This document shows, piece by piece, positions 49,686 to 63,079 of a stretch of DNA of 64,000 nucleotides. Under the pieces are notes generated by a model. That model did not search any database, was not told the DNA's origin, and was given only the letters and a program-made list of their open reading frames with translations. Each line of letters opens with the position of its first letter. Within the stretch, counting starts at the first letter, position 1. Source of the DNA: Megalopta genalis (lineage: Eukaryota; Arthropoda; Insecta; Hymenoptera; Halictidae); contig NW_027476222.1 of the NCBI RefSeq assembly GCF_051020955.1, positions 1 through 64,000 of the forward strand, read 5' to 3'. A program made the translations under genes and the position numbers.

Positions 49686-49802
49686 ATCCATGCGAAACAC
49701 ATGACTTAGCTTCAAACACTTAGGATATAAGTGATATAACTTCAAATCCAGCGAAACAAACGAATTAGCTTCAAGTCCATGCGAAACACATGATTCAGCT
49801 AC

Positions 49803-51098
49803 AAATCAATGCGAAAGTAGAAGGTGTAGCTTAAAATCCATGCAAAACAAATGATTTAGCACCAGATACTTGCGATATAAGTGATATAGTTTCAAATGCA
49901 GGAGAAACAAACGAGTGAGCTTCAAATCCAAGCGAATCACATGATTTAGATTCAAATCAATGCGATATGGAAGGTTTAGCTTCAAATCCGTTGCGAAACA
50001 AATGATTTAGCTTCCGATACTTGCGATATAAGTGATATAGCCTCAAATGCAGACGAAACAATCGAGTTAGCTTCAAAATCCTTGCGATACACAACATTTA
50101 GCTTCAAATAGATCCGAAATAGAAGCCTTAGCTTCAAATCCATGCGAAACAAATGATTTAGCTTCCGATACTTGCGATATAAGTGATATAGCCTCAAATG
50201 CAGACGAATCAAACGAGTTAGCTTCAAAATCCGTGCGATACACATGGTTTAGCTTCAAATCAATGCGAAGTAGAAGGCTTAGCTTCAAATCCATGCGAAA
50301 CAAATGATTTAGCTTCAAACACTTGGGATATAAGTGATATAGCTTCATTTGCAGACGAAACAAACGATTTAGCTTCAAATCCATGCGAAACGAATGATAT
50401 AGCATCAGATACTTGCGATATATGTGACATAGCTTCAAATGCAGGGGAATCAAACGAGTTACCTTCAAACACTTGGGATATATGTGATATAGCTTCAAAT
50501 GCAGACGAAACAAACGAGTCAACTTCAAATCCATGCGAAACACATGATTTATCAGCAAATCAATGCGATGTAGAAGGTTTAGCTTCAAATCCATGCGAAA
50601 CGAATGATTTAGCTTCAGATACTTGCGATATAAGTGATATAGCATCAAATGCAGGCGAAACGAACGAGTTAGCTGCAAATCCATGCGAAACACATGATTT
50701 AACTGCAAATCAATGCGATGTAGAAGGTGTAGCTTCAAATCCATTCAAATCAAATGGTTTCGAGCCAAATAATTGTGATATACATGATTTAGCTTCAACT
50801 GCATGCGAAACAAACGAGTTAGCTTCAAATCTTTGCGAAACACATGATTTAGCTTCAAATCACTGCGATGTAGAAGGATTGGCTTCAAATCCATGCGAAA
50901 CACATGAATTAGCTTCATATGAATGCGATGTAGAAGGTTTAGCTTCAAAATCATGCGAAAAAAATGATTTAGCATCAGATACTTGCGATATAAGTGATAT
51001 AGCTACAAATGAAATTGAAACAAACGAGATAACTTCAAGTCTATGCGAAACACAAGTTTTAGCTGCAAATCAATGCGAAGTTGAAGGTTTACCTTCAA
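49803..51098 (+). repeat. 1,413-bp-offset duplication, copy 2
   Basis: Second copy of 48390-49685. The copies part near 51085, where this one reads GGTTTACCTTC and the other GGTTTAACTTC. Confidence 0.88.
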
Positions 51099-52909
51099 AT
51101 CCATGCGAAGCAAATGATTTAGCTTCAAATCAGTGCGAAGTAGAAGGCGTAGCTTCAAATCCATGCGAAACAAATGATTTAGGTTCAGATACTTGCGATA
51201 TAAGTAATATAGCTTCAAATGGAGTAGAAACAAACGAGTTAGATTCAAAACCCGTGCGATACACATGATTTAGCTTCAAATCAATGCGATGTAGATGGTT
51301 TAGCTTGAAATCCAAGCGAAACACATGATTTAGCACAAATCAGTGCGATGTAGAAGGTTTTGCTTCAAATCCATGCGACACAAATGATTTAGCTTCAATC
51401 ACTTGGGATATAAGTGATATAGCTTCAAATGCAGACGAATGAAACGAGTTTGCATCAAAATCCAGGCGATACGCATCATTTAGCTTCAAATCGATGCGAA
51501 GTAGATGGCTTAACTTCAAATCCATGCGAAACAAATGATTTAGGTTCAGATACTTGAGTTATATTGATATAGCTTCAAATGCAGGCAAAACTAACGAGTT
51601 AGCTTCAAATCCATGCGAAACAAATGATTTAGCTTCAGATACTTGCGATATAAGTGATATAGCTTCAAATGCAGACGAATCAATCGATTAGCTTCAAAAT
51701 CAATGCGATGTAGAAGGTTTAGCTTCAAATCCATGCGAAACAAATGATTTAGCATGAGATACTTGCGATATACGTGATATAGCTTCAAATGAAATTGAAA
51801 CATACGAGATAACTTCAAGTCCATGCGAAACACAAGTTTTAGCTGCAAATCAATGCGAAGTTGAAGGTTTAACTTCAAATCCATGCGAAACACATGACTT
51901 AGCTTCAAACACTTAGGATATAAGTGATATAACTTCAAATCCAGCGAAACAAACGAGTTATCTTCAAGTCCATGCGACACACATGGTTTAGCTGAATATT
52001 CATGCGAAACAAATGGTTCAGCTCGAAATACTTGTGAAATACATGATTCAGCTCCAACTGCATGCGAAACAAACGAATTAGTTTCTAATGTATGCGAAAT
52101 AAATGATTCAGATTCAAATCAATGCGAAGTAGAAGGCTTAGCTACAAATCCATGTGGAACAAATGTTTGAGCTTCAAACACTTCGGATATAGGTGATATA
52201 GCTTTAACTGCATGCGAAACAAACGAGTTAGCTTCAAATCCAAGCGAAACACATGATTTAGCTTCAAATCAATGCGATGTAGAAGGTTTAGCTTCAAATT
52301 CAAGCGAAACATATGATTTAGCTTCAAAAAAATGCGCTGTAGAAGGTTTAGATTCAAATCCATGCGAAACGAATGATTTAGCTTCAAACACTTGGGATAT
52401 AAGTGATTTAGCTTCAAATGCAGACGTTTCAAACGACTTGCCTCCAAAATCCATGCGATACACATCATTTAGCTTCAAATCGATGTGATGTAGAAGGTTT
52501 AGCTTCAAATCCATGCGAAACAAATGATTTAGGTTCAGATACTTGCGTTATAAGTGATATAGCTTCAAATGCAGACGAAACAAACGAGTTAGCTTCAAAT
52601 CCAAGCGAAACACATGATTTAGATTCAAATCAATGCGATGTAGAAGGTTTAGCTTCACATTCAAGCGAAAGACATGATTTAGCTTCAAATCAATGCGATG
52701 TATATGGTTTAGATTCAAATCCATGCGAAACGAATGATTTAGCTTCAAACACTTGGGATATAAGTGATATAGCTTCAAATGCAGACGATACACATGAATT
52801 AGCTTCAAATCCATGCGAAACCAATGATTTAGCTCGAGATACTTGCGATCTAAGTGGCATAGCTTCAAAAACAGACGAAACAAACGAGTTAGCTTCAAAT
52901 CCATGCGAA
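51099..52909 (+). repeat. Divergent array segment
   Basis: Ordinary classes with many lesions, including short units near 51555 (ACTTGAGTTATATTG), near 51688 and near 51330. It holds the third TAG pair (TAG at 51914) and weak D'-E' relatives near 52.03 kb. Confidence 0.8.
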
Positions 52910-54140
52910 ACGCATGACTTAGCTGCAAATCGATGCGATGTAGAAGGATTAGCTGCAAATCCATGCGACACAAAATTTAGCTTCAAATCAATGCGATGTA
53001 GAAGGTTTAGCTTCCTATCCATCCGAAACAAATGATTTAGGTTCAGATACTTGCGAAATAAATGATGTAGCTTCAAATGCAGGCGAAACATACGAGTTAG
53101 ATTCAAATCCATGCGAAACAAATAATTTAGCTTCAGATACTTGCGATATAAGTGATATAACATGTAATACAGACGAAACAAACGAGTTAGCTTCATATTC
53201 AATCGAAACACATGATTTAGCTTCAAATCGATGCGATGTAGAAGGTTTCGCTTCAAATCCATGCGAAACAAATAATTTAGCTTCAGATACTTGCGATATA
53301 AGTGATATAACATCTAATGCAGACGAAACAAACGAGTTAGCTTCATATTCAATCGAAACACATGATTTAGCTTCAAATCGATGCGATGTAGAAGGTTTCG
53401 CTTCAAATCTATGCGAAACACATGATTTAGCAGCAAATCAATGTGATGTAGTAGTTTTAGCTTCAAATCCATGCGAAACAAATGATTTAGCGACAGATAC
53501 TTGCGATATAAGTGATATAGCATCAAATGCAAGCGAAACGAACGAGTCAGATTCAAATCCATGCGAAACACATGATTTAGCTGCAAATCAATGCGATGTA
53601 GAAGGCTTAGCTTCAGATCCAAGCGAAACACATGATTTAGCTGCAAATCAATGCGATGTAGAAGGTTTAGCTTCAAATCCATGCGAAACAAAAGATTGAG
53701 CTTCGAACACTTGGGATATAGGTGATATAGATTCATATGCAACCGAAACAAACGACTTATCTTCATATCCAAGCGAAACACATGATTTAGCTTCACATCA
53801 ATGCGATGTAGAAGGTTTTGCTTCAAATCCATGCGAAACAAATGATTTAGCTTCAACCAAGTGGTATATAAGTGATATAGCTTCAAATGCAGACGATTCA
53901 AACGAGTTAGCTTCAAAACCCAGGCGATACACATCATTCAGCTTCAAAATCGATGCGAAGTAGAAGGCTTAGCTTCAAATCCATGCGAAACAAATGATTT
54001 AGGTTCAGTTACTTGCGACGTAAGTAATATAGCTTCAAATAGAGGAGAAACAAACGAGTTAGCTAGAAATGCAGGCGAAACACACGATTTAAGTTCAAAT
54101 CAACGCAAAGTAGATGGCTTACACTCAAATCCATGCGAAA
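52910..54140 (+). repeat. 3,155-bp-offset duplication, copy 1
   Basis: It matches 56065-57295. Both share a 28-bp unit with GCGACACAAAATTTAGC, the TCATATTCAATCG unit repeated twice, and ACCAAGTGGTATATAAG. Confidence 0.88.
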
Positions 54141-54890
54141 GAAATGATTTAGCTTCATATCAATGCGATGTATTATGTTTAGCTTCAAATCCATGCGAAT
54201 CAAATGATTTATCTTCAAACAGTTGGGATATAAGTGTTATAGCTTCAAATGCGGACGAAACAAACGAGTCAGCTTCAAATCAATGCGAAAGTAGAAGGTT
54301 TAGCTACAAATCCATGCGAAACCAATGATTTAGCTTCAGATATTTGGGATATAAGTGATATAGCTTCAAATGCGTCGGAAATAAACGAGTTAGCCTGAAA
54401 ATCATGCAAAACACATGATTAAGCCTCAAATCAATGCTGTGTGGAAGGTTTAGCTTCAAATCCAGGCGAAACAAATGATTTAGCTTTAGATACTTGCGAT
54501 ATAAGTGATATAGCTTTAAATGCAGGGGAAACAAACGAGTTAGCTTCAAATCCATGCGAAACAACTGATTTAACTTCAAACAGTTGGGATATAAGTGATA
54601 TAGCTTCTAATGCGGAAGAAACAAACGAGTCAGCTTCAAATCAATGCGAAAGTAGAATGTTTAGCTTCAAATCCATGCAACACAAATGATTTAGCTTCAG
54701 ATATTTCCTATATAAGTGATATAGCTTCAAATGCAGGCGAAATGAACGAGTTAGCTTCAAATCCATGCGAAACAAATGATTTAGCTTCAAACATTTGGGA
54801 TATAAGTGATATAGCTTCAAATGCGGACGAAACAAATGAGTCAGCTTCAAATCAATGCCGAAGTAGAAGGTTTAGCTTCAAATCCATGCG
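54141..54890 (+). repeat. 4,266-bp-offset duplication, copy 1
   Basis: It matches 58407-59156 and begins exactly where the 3,155-bp-offset match ends. The second copy of the combined 52.9-54.9 kb block is thus split by about 1,111 bp (57296-58406). Confidence 0.85.
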
Positions 54891-55589
54891 AAACAAATGA
54901 TTTAGCATACGATACTTGCAACATAAGGGATATAGTTTCAAATTCAGGGGATACAAACGAGTTAGCTTCAAATCCATGCGAAACACATGATTTAGCTTCA
55001 AATCAATGCGAAGTAGAAGGATTAGCTTCAAATAAATGCGAAGCAAATGATTGAGCTTCAAACACTTGGGATATAAGTGATAAGGCTTCATATGCAGACG
55101 ACTCAAACGAGTTAGCTTCAAAATCCATGCGATACATTTCATTTAGCTTCAAATCGATACGAAGTAGAAGGCTTAGCTTCAAATCCATGCGAAACAAATA
55201 ATTTACCTTCAGATGCTTGCGATATAAGTGATATAGTTTCAAGTGCAGTCGAAACAAACGAGTTAGCTTCAAATCCATGCGAAACACATGATATAGCTGC
55301 AAATCAATGCGATGTAGAAGGTTTAGCTTCAAATCCATGCGAAAAAAATGATTTAACATCAGATACATACGATATAAGTGATATAGCTTCAAATGCAGGG
55401 GAAACAAACGAGTTAGCTTCAAATCTATGCGAAACACATGATTTAGCTGCAAATGAAAGCGATGTAGAAGGTTTAGCTTCAAATCCATGCGAAACAAATG
55501 ATTTAGCATCAGATATTTGCGATATAAGTGATATAGCTTCAAATGCAGGGGAAACAAACGAGTTAGCTTCAAATCCATGCGAAACACAT

Positions 55590-56049
55590 GATTTAGCTTG
55601 AAACCAATGCGATGTGGAAGGTTTAGCTTCAAATCAATGCGACACAAATGACTTAGCATCAGATACATGCGATATAAGTAATATAGCTTCAAATGCAGGA
55701 GAAACAAACGAGTTAGCTTTAAATCCATGCAAAATACATGATTAAGCTTCAAATCGATGCGAAGTAGAAAGCTTAGCTTCAAATCCATGCGAAACCAATG
55801 ATTTAGCTTCAGATATTTGCAATATAAGTGATATAGCTTCAAATGCAGGGGAAATAAACGAGTTAGCTTCAAATGCAGGCGAAACAAACGAGTTAGCTTC
55901 AAATCCATGCGAAACACATGATTTAGCTTCAAATCGATGCGAAGTAGAAGGCTTAGCTTCAAATCCATGCGAAACCAATTATTTAGCTTCAGATATTTGC
56001 GATATAAGTGATATAGCTTCAAATGCAGACTACTCAATCGAGTTAGCTT
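55590..56049 (+). repeat. 4,987-bp-offset duplication, copy 1
   Basis: It matches 60577-61036. Shared marks are GCTTGAAACCAATGCG (TGA), AAGTAATATAGC and GCAGACTACTCAATCG. Confidence 0.86.
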
Positions 56050-56064
56050 CAAAATCCATGCGAA

Positions 56065-57295
56065 TCGCATGACTTAGCTGCAAATCGATGCGATGTAGAA
56101 GGATTAGCTGCAAATCCATGCGACACAAAATTTAGCTTCAAATCAATGCGATGTAGAAGGTTTAGCTTCCTATCCATCCGAAACAAATGATTTAGGTTCA
56201 GATACTTGCGAAATAAATGATGTAGCTTCAAATGCAGGCGAAACATACGAGTTAGCTTCAACTCCATGCGAAACAAATAATTTAGCTTCAGATACTTGCG
56301 ATATAAGTGATATAACATCTAATACAGACGAAACAAACGAGTTAGCTTCATATTCAATCGAAACACATGATTTAGCTTCAAATCGATGCGATGTAGAAGG
56401 TTTCGCTTCAGATCCATGCGAAACAAATAATTTAGCTTCAGATACTTGCGATATAAGTGATATAACATCTAATGCAGACGAAACAAACGAGTTAGCTTCA
56501 TATTCAATCGAAACACATGATTTAGCTTCAAATCGATGCGATGTAGAAGGTTTCGCTTCAAATCTATGCGAAACACATGATTTAGCAGCAAATCAATGTG
56601 ATGTAGTAGTTTTAGCTTCAAATCCATGCGAAACAAATGATTTAGCGACAGATACTTGCGATATAAGTGATATAGCAACAAATGCAAGCGAAACGAACGA
56701 GTCAGATTCAAATCCATGCGAAACACATGATTTAGCTGCAAATCAATGCGATGTAGAAGGTTTAGCTTCAGATCCAAGCGAAACACATGATTTAGCTGCA
56801 AATCAATGCGATGTAGAAGGTTTAGCTTCAAATCCATGCGAAACAAAAGATTGAGCTTCGAACACTTGGGATATAGGTGATATAGATTCATATGCAACCG
56901 AAACAAACGACTTATCTTCATATCCAAGCGAAACACATGATTTAGCTTCACATCAATGCGATGTAGAAGGTTTTGCTTCAAATCCATGCGAAACAAATGA
57001 TTTAGCTTCAACCAAGTGGTATATAAGTGATATAGCTTCAAATGCAGACGATTCAAACGAGTTAGCTTCAAAACCCAGGCGATACACATCATTCAGCTTC
57101 AAAATCGATGCGAAGTAGAAGGCTTAGCTTCAAATCCATGCGAAACAAATGATTTAGGTTCAGTTACTTGCGACGTAAGTAATATAGCTTCAAATAGAGG
57201 AGAAACAAACGAGTTAGTTAGAAATGCAGGCGAAACACACGATTTAAGTTCAAATCAACGCAAAGTAGATGGCTTACACTCAAATCCATGCGAAA
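56065..57295 (+). repeat. 3,155-bp-offset duplication, copy 2
   Basis: Second copy of 52910-54140, with few changes (for example GATCCATGCG at 56411 and AGTTAGTTAG at 57213). Confidence 0.88.
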
Positions 57296-58406
57296 GAAAT
57301 GATTTAGGTTCAGATACTTGCGATATAAGTGATATAGCTGCTAATGCATACGAAACAAGCGACTTAGTTTGATATCCAAGCGAAAAACATGATTTAGATG
57401 CAAATCAATGCGATGTAGAAGGTTTAGCTTCACATTCAAGCGAAACACATGATTTAGCTACAAATCAATGCGATGTAGAAGGTTTAGATTCAAATCCATG
57501 CGATACAAATGATTTAGATTCAAACACTTGGAGTATAAGTGATATAGCTTCAAATGCAGACGAAACAAACGAGTCGGATTCAAATCCAAGAGAAACACTT
57601 GATGTAGCTTCAAATCAATGTGATGTAGCAGGTTTAGCTTGAAATCCAAGCGAAACGTATGATTTAGCTTCAAATCAATGCGATCTAGAAGGATTAGCAT
57701 CAAAACCGTGCGAAACAAATGATTTTAATTCAAATACTTGCAATACAAGTGATATAGCTTCAAATGCAGGCGAAACAATCCAGTTAGCTTCAATCCGATG
57801 CGTAACAGGTGATTTCGCTTAAAATTCATTGCGGAACACATGGATTAGCTTCAAATTCGTACGAATCAAATGATTTAGCATCAGATACTTGCGATATAAG
57901 TGATATAGCTACAAGTGCAATGGAAACAAACGAGTTAGTTCCAAATCCAAGCGATTAACATGATTATGCTTCAAATCAATGCGATGTAGAAGGTTTAGCT
58001 TCAAATCCATGCGAAACAAATGATTTAGCTTCAAATCCATGCGAAATACATGATTTATCTTCAAGTCAATGCGATGTGGAAGGTTTAGCTTCAAATCCAA
58101 GCGAAACACATGATTTAGCATCAGATACTTGCGATATAAGCGATACAGCTTCAAATGCAGGGGAAACAAAGGAGCTAGCTTCAAATCCATGCAAAACACA
58201 TGATTAAGCTTCAGATCAATACGATGTAGAAGGTTTAGCTTCAAATCCATGCGAAGCAAATGATTGAGCTTCAAACAGTTGGGATATAAGTGATATAGCT
58301 TCAAATGCAGACGAAACAAACGAGATAGCTTCAAATCCAAGCAAAACACATGATTTAGCTGCAAATCAATGCGATGTTGAAGGTTTAGCTTCAAATCCAT
58401 GCGAAA
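57296..58406 (+). repeat. 1.1-kb segment splitting a duplicated block
   Basis: Ordinary but divergent units, 37 units plus one base long, with several stops (GTTTGATATCC, GCTTGAAATCC, GATTAAC, GATTGAGC). It lies between the copies of 52910-54140 and 54141-54890. Confidence 0.8.
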
Positions 58407-59156
58407 CAAATGATTTAGCTTCATATCAATGCGATGTATTAGGTTTAGCTTCAAATCCATGCGAATCAAATGATTTATCTTCAAACAGTTGGGATATAAG
58501 TGATATAGCTTCAAATGCGGACGAAACAAACGAGTCAGCTTCAAATCAATGCGAAAGTAGAAGGTTTAGCTACAAATCCATGCGATACCAATGATTTAGC
58601 TTCAGATATTTGGGATATAAGTGATATAGCTTCAAATGCGTCGGAAATAAACGAGTTAGCCTGAAAATCATGCAAAACACATGATTAAGCCTCAAATCAA
58701 TGCTGTGTGGAAGGTTTAGCTTCAAATCCAGGCGAAACAAATGATTTAGCTTTAGATACTTGCGATATAAGTGATATAGCTTTAAATGCAGGGGAAACAA
58801 ACGAGTTAGCTTCAAATCCATGCGAAACAACTGATTTAACTTCAAACAGTTGGGATATAAGTGATATAGCTTCTAATGCGGACGAAACAAACGATTCAGC
58901 TTCAAATCAATGCGAAAGTAGAATGTTTAGCTTCAAATCCATGCAACACAAATGATTTAGCTTCAGATACTTGCGATATAAGTGATATAGCTTCAGATGT
59001 AGGCGAAACGAACGAGTTATCTTCAAATCCATGCGAAACAACTGATTTAGCTTCAAACAGTTAGGACATAATTGATATAGCTTCAAATGCAGACGAAACA
59101 AATGAGTCAGCTTCAAATCAATGCGAAAGTAGTAGGTTTAGATTCAAATCCATGCG
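58407..59156 (+). repeat. 4,266-bp-offset duplication, copy 2
   Basis: Second copy of 54141-54890. The match is close to about 58955 and weaker beyond. Confidence 0.83.
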
Positions 59157-59874
59157 AAACAAATGATTTAGCTTTAGATACTTGCGATATAAGTGATATA
59201 GCTTCAAATGCAGGGGAAACAAACGAGTTAGCTTCAAATCCAAGCGAAACAACTGATTTAGCTTCAAACAGTTGGGATATAAGTGATATAGCTTTAAATG
59301 CGGGCGAAACAAACGAGTCAGCTTCAAATCAATGCGAAAGTAGTAGGTTTAGCTTCAAATCCATGCGAAAAAAATGATTTAGCATACGATACTTGCGATA
59401 TAAGTGATATAGCTTCAAATGCAGGGGAAACAAACGAGTTAGCTTCAAATCCATGCGAAACACATGATTTAGCTTCAAATCAATGTTATGTGAAAGGTTT
59501 AGCTTCAAATCCATGCAACACAAGTGATTTAGCTTCAGATACTTGCGATATAAGTGATATAGCTTCAATTGCAGGGAAAACGAACGAGTTAGCTTCAAAT
59601 CCATGCGAAACAAATGATATAGCTTCAAATCGATGCGAAGTAGAAGGCTTAGCTTCAAATCCATGCGAAACACATGGTTTAGCAGCAAATCTTTGCGATG
59701 TAGAAGGTTTAGCTTCAAATCCATGCGATGTAGAAGTTTAGCTTGAAACCAATGCGACACAAATGACTTAGCATCAGATACATGCGATATACGTGATATA
59801 GCTGCAATTGCAGGAGAAACAAAGGAGTTAGCTTCAAATCCATGCAAAACACATGATTAAGCTTCAAATCGATG
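59157..59874 (+). repeat. Array segment with a long-range relative
   Basis: Ordinary units. At about 59660-59860 it repeats the order seen at 34671-34870 and 62266-62468, with GATGTAGAAG directly followed by GCTTGAAACC. Confidence 0.8.
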
Positions 59875-60430
59875 CGAAGTAGAAGGCTTAGCTTCAAATC
59901 CATGCGAAACCAATTATTTAGCTTCAGATATTTGCGATATAAGTGATATAGCTTCAAATGCAGACTACTCAATCGAGTTAGCTTCAAAATCCATGCGAAT
60001 CAAATGATTTATCTTCAAACAGTTGGGATATAAGTGATATATCTTCAAATGCGGACGAAACATACGAGTCAGCTTCAAATCAATGCGAAAGTAGAAGGTT
60101 TAGCATCAAATCCAGGCGAAACAAATGACGTAGCATCAGATACTTGCGATATAAGTGATATAGCTTCAAATGCAGGGGATAAAAACGAGTTAGCTTCAAA
60201 TCAATACGAAACACATGATTTAGCATCAAATCAATGCGATGTAGATGGATTAGCTTCAAATCCATGCGAATCAAATGATTGAGCTTCAAACACTCGGGAT
60301 ATAGGTGATATAGCTTCAAATGCAGGGGAAACAAACGAGATAGCTTCAAATCCATGCGAAACACTTGATTTAGTTTCAAATCAATGTTATGTGGAAGGTT
60401 TAGCTTCAAATCCATGCAACACAAATGATT
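59875..60430 (+). repeat. 1,052-bp-offset duplication, copy 1
   Basis: It matches 60927-61482. Shared marks are GCAGACTACTCAATCG, GCGAATCAAATGATTTATC and CAATACGAAACACATG. Confidence 0.86.
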
Positions 60431-60576
60431 TAGATTCAAACACTTGGGATTTAAGAGATATAGCTTCAATTGCAGACGAAACAAACGAGTTAGCTTCAAA
60501 TCCATGCGAAACACATGAATTAGCTTCAAATCCATGCGAAACACATGAATTAGCTTCAAATCAATGCGATGTAGAA

Positions 60577-61036
60577 GGTTTAGCTTGAAACCAATGCGAT
60601 GTGGAAGGTTTAGCTTCAAATCAATGCGACACAAATGACTTAGCATCAGATACATGCGATATAAGTAATATAGCTTCAAATGCAGGAGAAACAAACGAGT
60701 TAGCTTTAAATCCATGCAAAATACATGATTAAGCTTCAAATCGATGCGAAGTAGAAAGCTTAGCTTCAAATCCATGCGAAACCAATGATTTAGCTTCAGA
60801 TATTTGCAATATAAGTGATATAGCTTCAAATGCAGGGGTAATAAACGAGTTAGCTTCAAATGCAGGGGAAACAAACGAGTTAGCTTCAAATCCATGCGAA
60901 ACACATGATTTAGCTTCAAATCGATGCGAAGTAGAAGGCTTAGCTTCAAATCCATGCGAAACCAATTATTTAGCTTCAGATATTTGCGATATAAGTGATA
61001 TAGCTTCAAATGCAGACTACTCAATCGAGTTAGCTT
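60577..61036 (+). repeat. 4,987-bp-offset duplication, copy 2
   Basis: Second copy of 55590-56049. Its right end overlaps the start of 60927-61482, so duplications are interleaved here. Confidence 0.86.
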
Positions 61037-61482
61037 CAAAATCCATGCGAATCAAATGATTTATCTTCAAACAGTTGGGATATAAGTGATATAGCTTCAA
61101 ATGCGGACGAAACATACGAGTCAGCTTCAAATCAATGCGAAAGTAGAAGGTTTAGCATAAAATCTAGGCGAAACAAATGACGTAGCATCAGATACTTGCG
61201 ATATAAGTGATATAGCTTCAAATGCATGGGATACAAACGAGTTAGCTTCAAATCAATACGAAACACATGATTTAGCATCAAATCAATGCGATGTAGAAGG
61301 ATTAGCTTCAAATCCATGCGAATCAAATGATTGAGCTTCAAACACTTGGGATATAGGTGATATAGCTTCAAATGCAGGGGAAACAAACGAGATAGCTTCA
61401 AATCCACGAGAAACACTTGATTTAGTTTCAAATCAATGTTATGTGGAAGGTTTAGCTTCAAATCCATGCAACACAAATGATT
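60927..61482 (+). repeat. 1,052-bp-offset duplication, copy 2
   Basis: Second copy of 59875-60430. It leads directly into the segment copied at 63080-64000. Confidence 0.86.
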
Positions 61483-62079
61483 TGGCTTCAGATACTTGCG
61501 ATATATGTGATATAGCTCCAAATGCAGGGGAATCAAACGAGTTAGCTTCAAATGCAGGAGAAACAAACGAGTGAGCTTCAAATCCATGCGAAACACATGA
61601 TTTAGCTTCAAATCAATGCGATGTAGAAGGTTTAGCTTCAAATCCATGCGAAAAAAATGATTTAGCATCAGATACATGCGATATAAGTGATATAGCTTCA
61701 AATGCAGGGGAAACAAACGAGTTAGCTTCAAATGCAGGGGAAACAAACGAGTTAGCTTCAAATCTATGCGAAACGCACGATTTAGCTGCAAATGAAAGCG
61801 ATGTAGAAGGTTTAGCTTCAAATCCATGCGAAACAAATGATTTAGCTTCAAACACTTGGGATATAAGTGATATAGCTTCAATTGCAGACGAAACAAACGA
61901 GTTAGCTTCAAATCCATGCAAAACACATGAATTAGCTTTAGATACTTGCGATATAAGTGATTTAGCTTCAAATGCAGAGGAAACAAACGAGTTAGCTACA
62001 AATCCATGCGAAACACATGATTTAGCTGCAAATCGATGCGAAATAGAAGGCTTAGCTTCAAATCCATGCGAAACACATG
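61309..62079 (+). repeat. Duplication paired with the window end, copy 1
   Basis: It matches 63080-64000 at offset 1,771 bp, changing to 1,921 bp after the extra HOR at 63496-63645. It has a doubled E unit near 61695-61754. Confidence 0.87.
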
Positions 62080-63079
62080 ATTTAGCAGCAAATCAATGCG
62101 ATGTAGAAGGTTTAGCTTCAAATCCAGGCGAAACAAGTGATTTAGCTTCAGATACTTGCGATATGTATGATATAGCTTCAAATGCTGGCGAAACGAACGA
62201 GTTAGCTTCAAATCCATGCGAAACAAATGATTTAGCTTCAAATCGATGCGAAGTAGAAGGCTTAGCTTGAAATCCATGCGAAACACATGATTTAGCAGCA
62301 AATCAGTGCGATGTAGAAGGTTTAGCTGCAAATCCATGCGATGTAGAAGGTTTAGCTTGAAACCAATGCGACACAAATGACGTAGCATCAGATACATGCG
62401 ATATAAGTGATATAGCTTCAAATGCAGGAGAAACAAAGGAGTTAGCTTCAAATCCATGCAAAACACATGAGTAAGCTGCAAATCAAAGCGATATAGAAGG
62501 TTTAGCTTCAAATCCATGCGAAACATATGATTTAGCTTTAGATACTTGCGATATAAGTGATATAGCTTCAAATGCAGAGGAAACAAACGAGTTAGCTTCA
62601 AATCCATGCGAAACACATGATTTAGCTGCAAATCGATGCGAAATAGAAGGCTAAGCTTCAAATCCATGCGAAACACATGATTTAGCAGCAAATCAATGCG
62701 ATGTAGAAGGTTTAGCTTCAAATCCATGCGAAACAAATGATTTAGCTTCAAACAGTTGGGATATAAGTGATATAGCTTCAAATGCGGACGAAACAGACGA
62801 GTGAGCTTCAAATCAATGCCAAAGTAGAAGGTTTAGCTTCAAATCCATGAGAAACAAATGATTTAGCATACGATACTTGCGACATAAGGGATATAGTTTC
62901 AAATTCACGGGATACAAACGAGTTAGCTTTCAATCCAAGCGAAACACATGATTTAGCTTCAAATCAGTGCGATGTAGAAGGTTTATTTTCAAATCCATGC
63001 GAAACAAATGGTATGGCTACAAATACTTGTGATATACGTTATTCAGATTCAACTGCATGCGGAACAAACGAATTAGCTT
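62080..63079 (+). repeat. Array segment with two long-range markers
   Basis: Ordinary units. Holds 62266-62468 (near-copy of 34671-34870), the marker cassette near 62.83 kb (CESSRF-like, AGTAGAAGG form) and a D'-E' relative near 63.01 kb. Confidence 0.8.
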
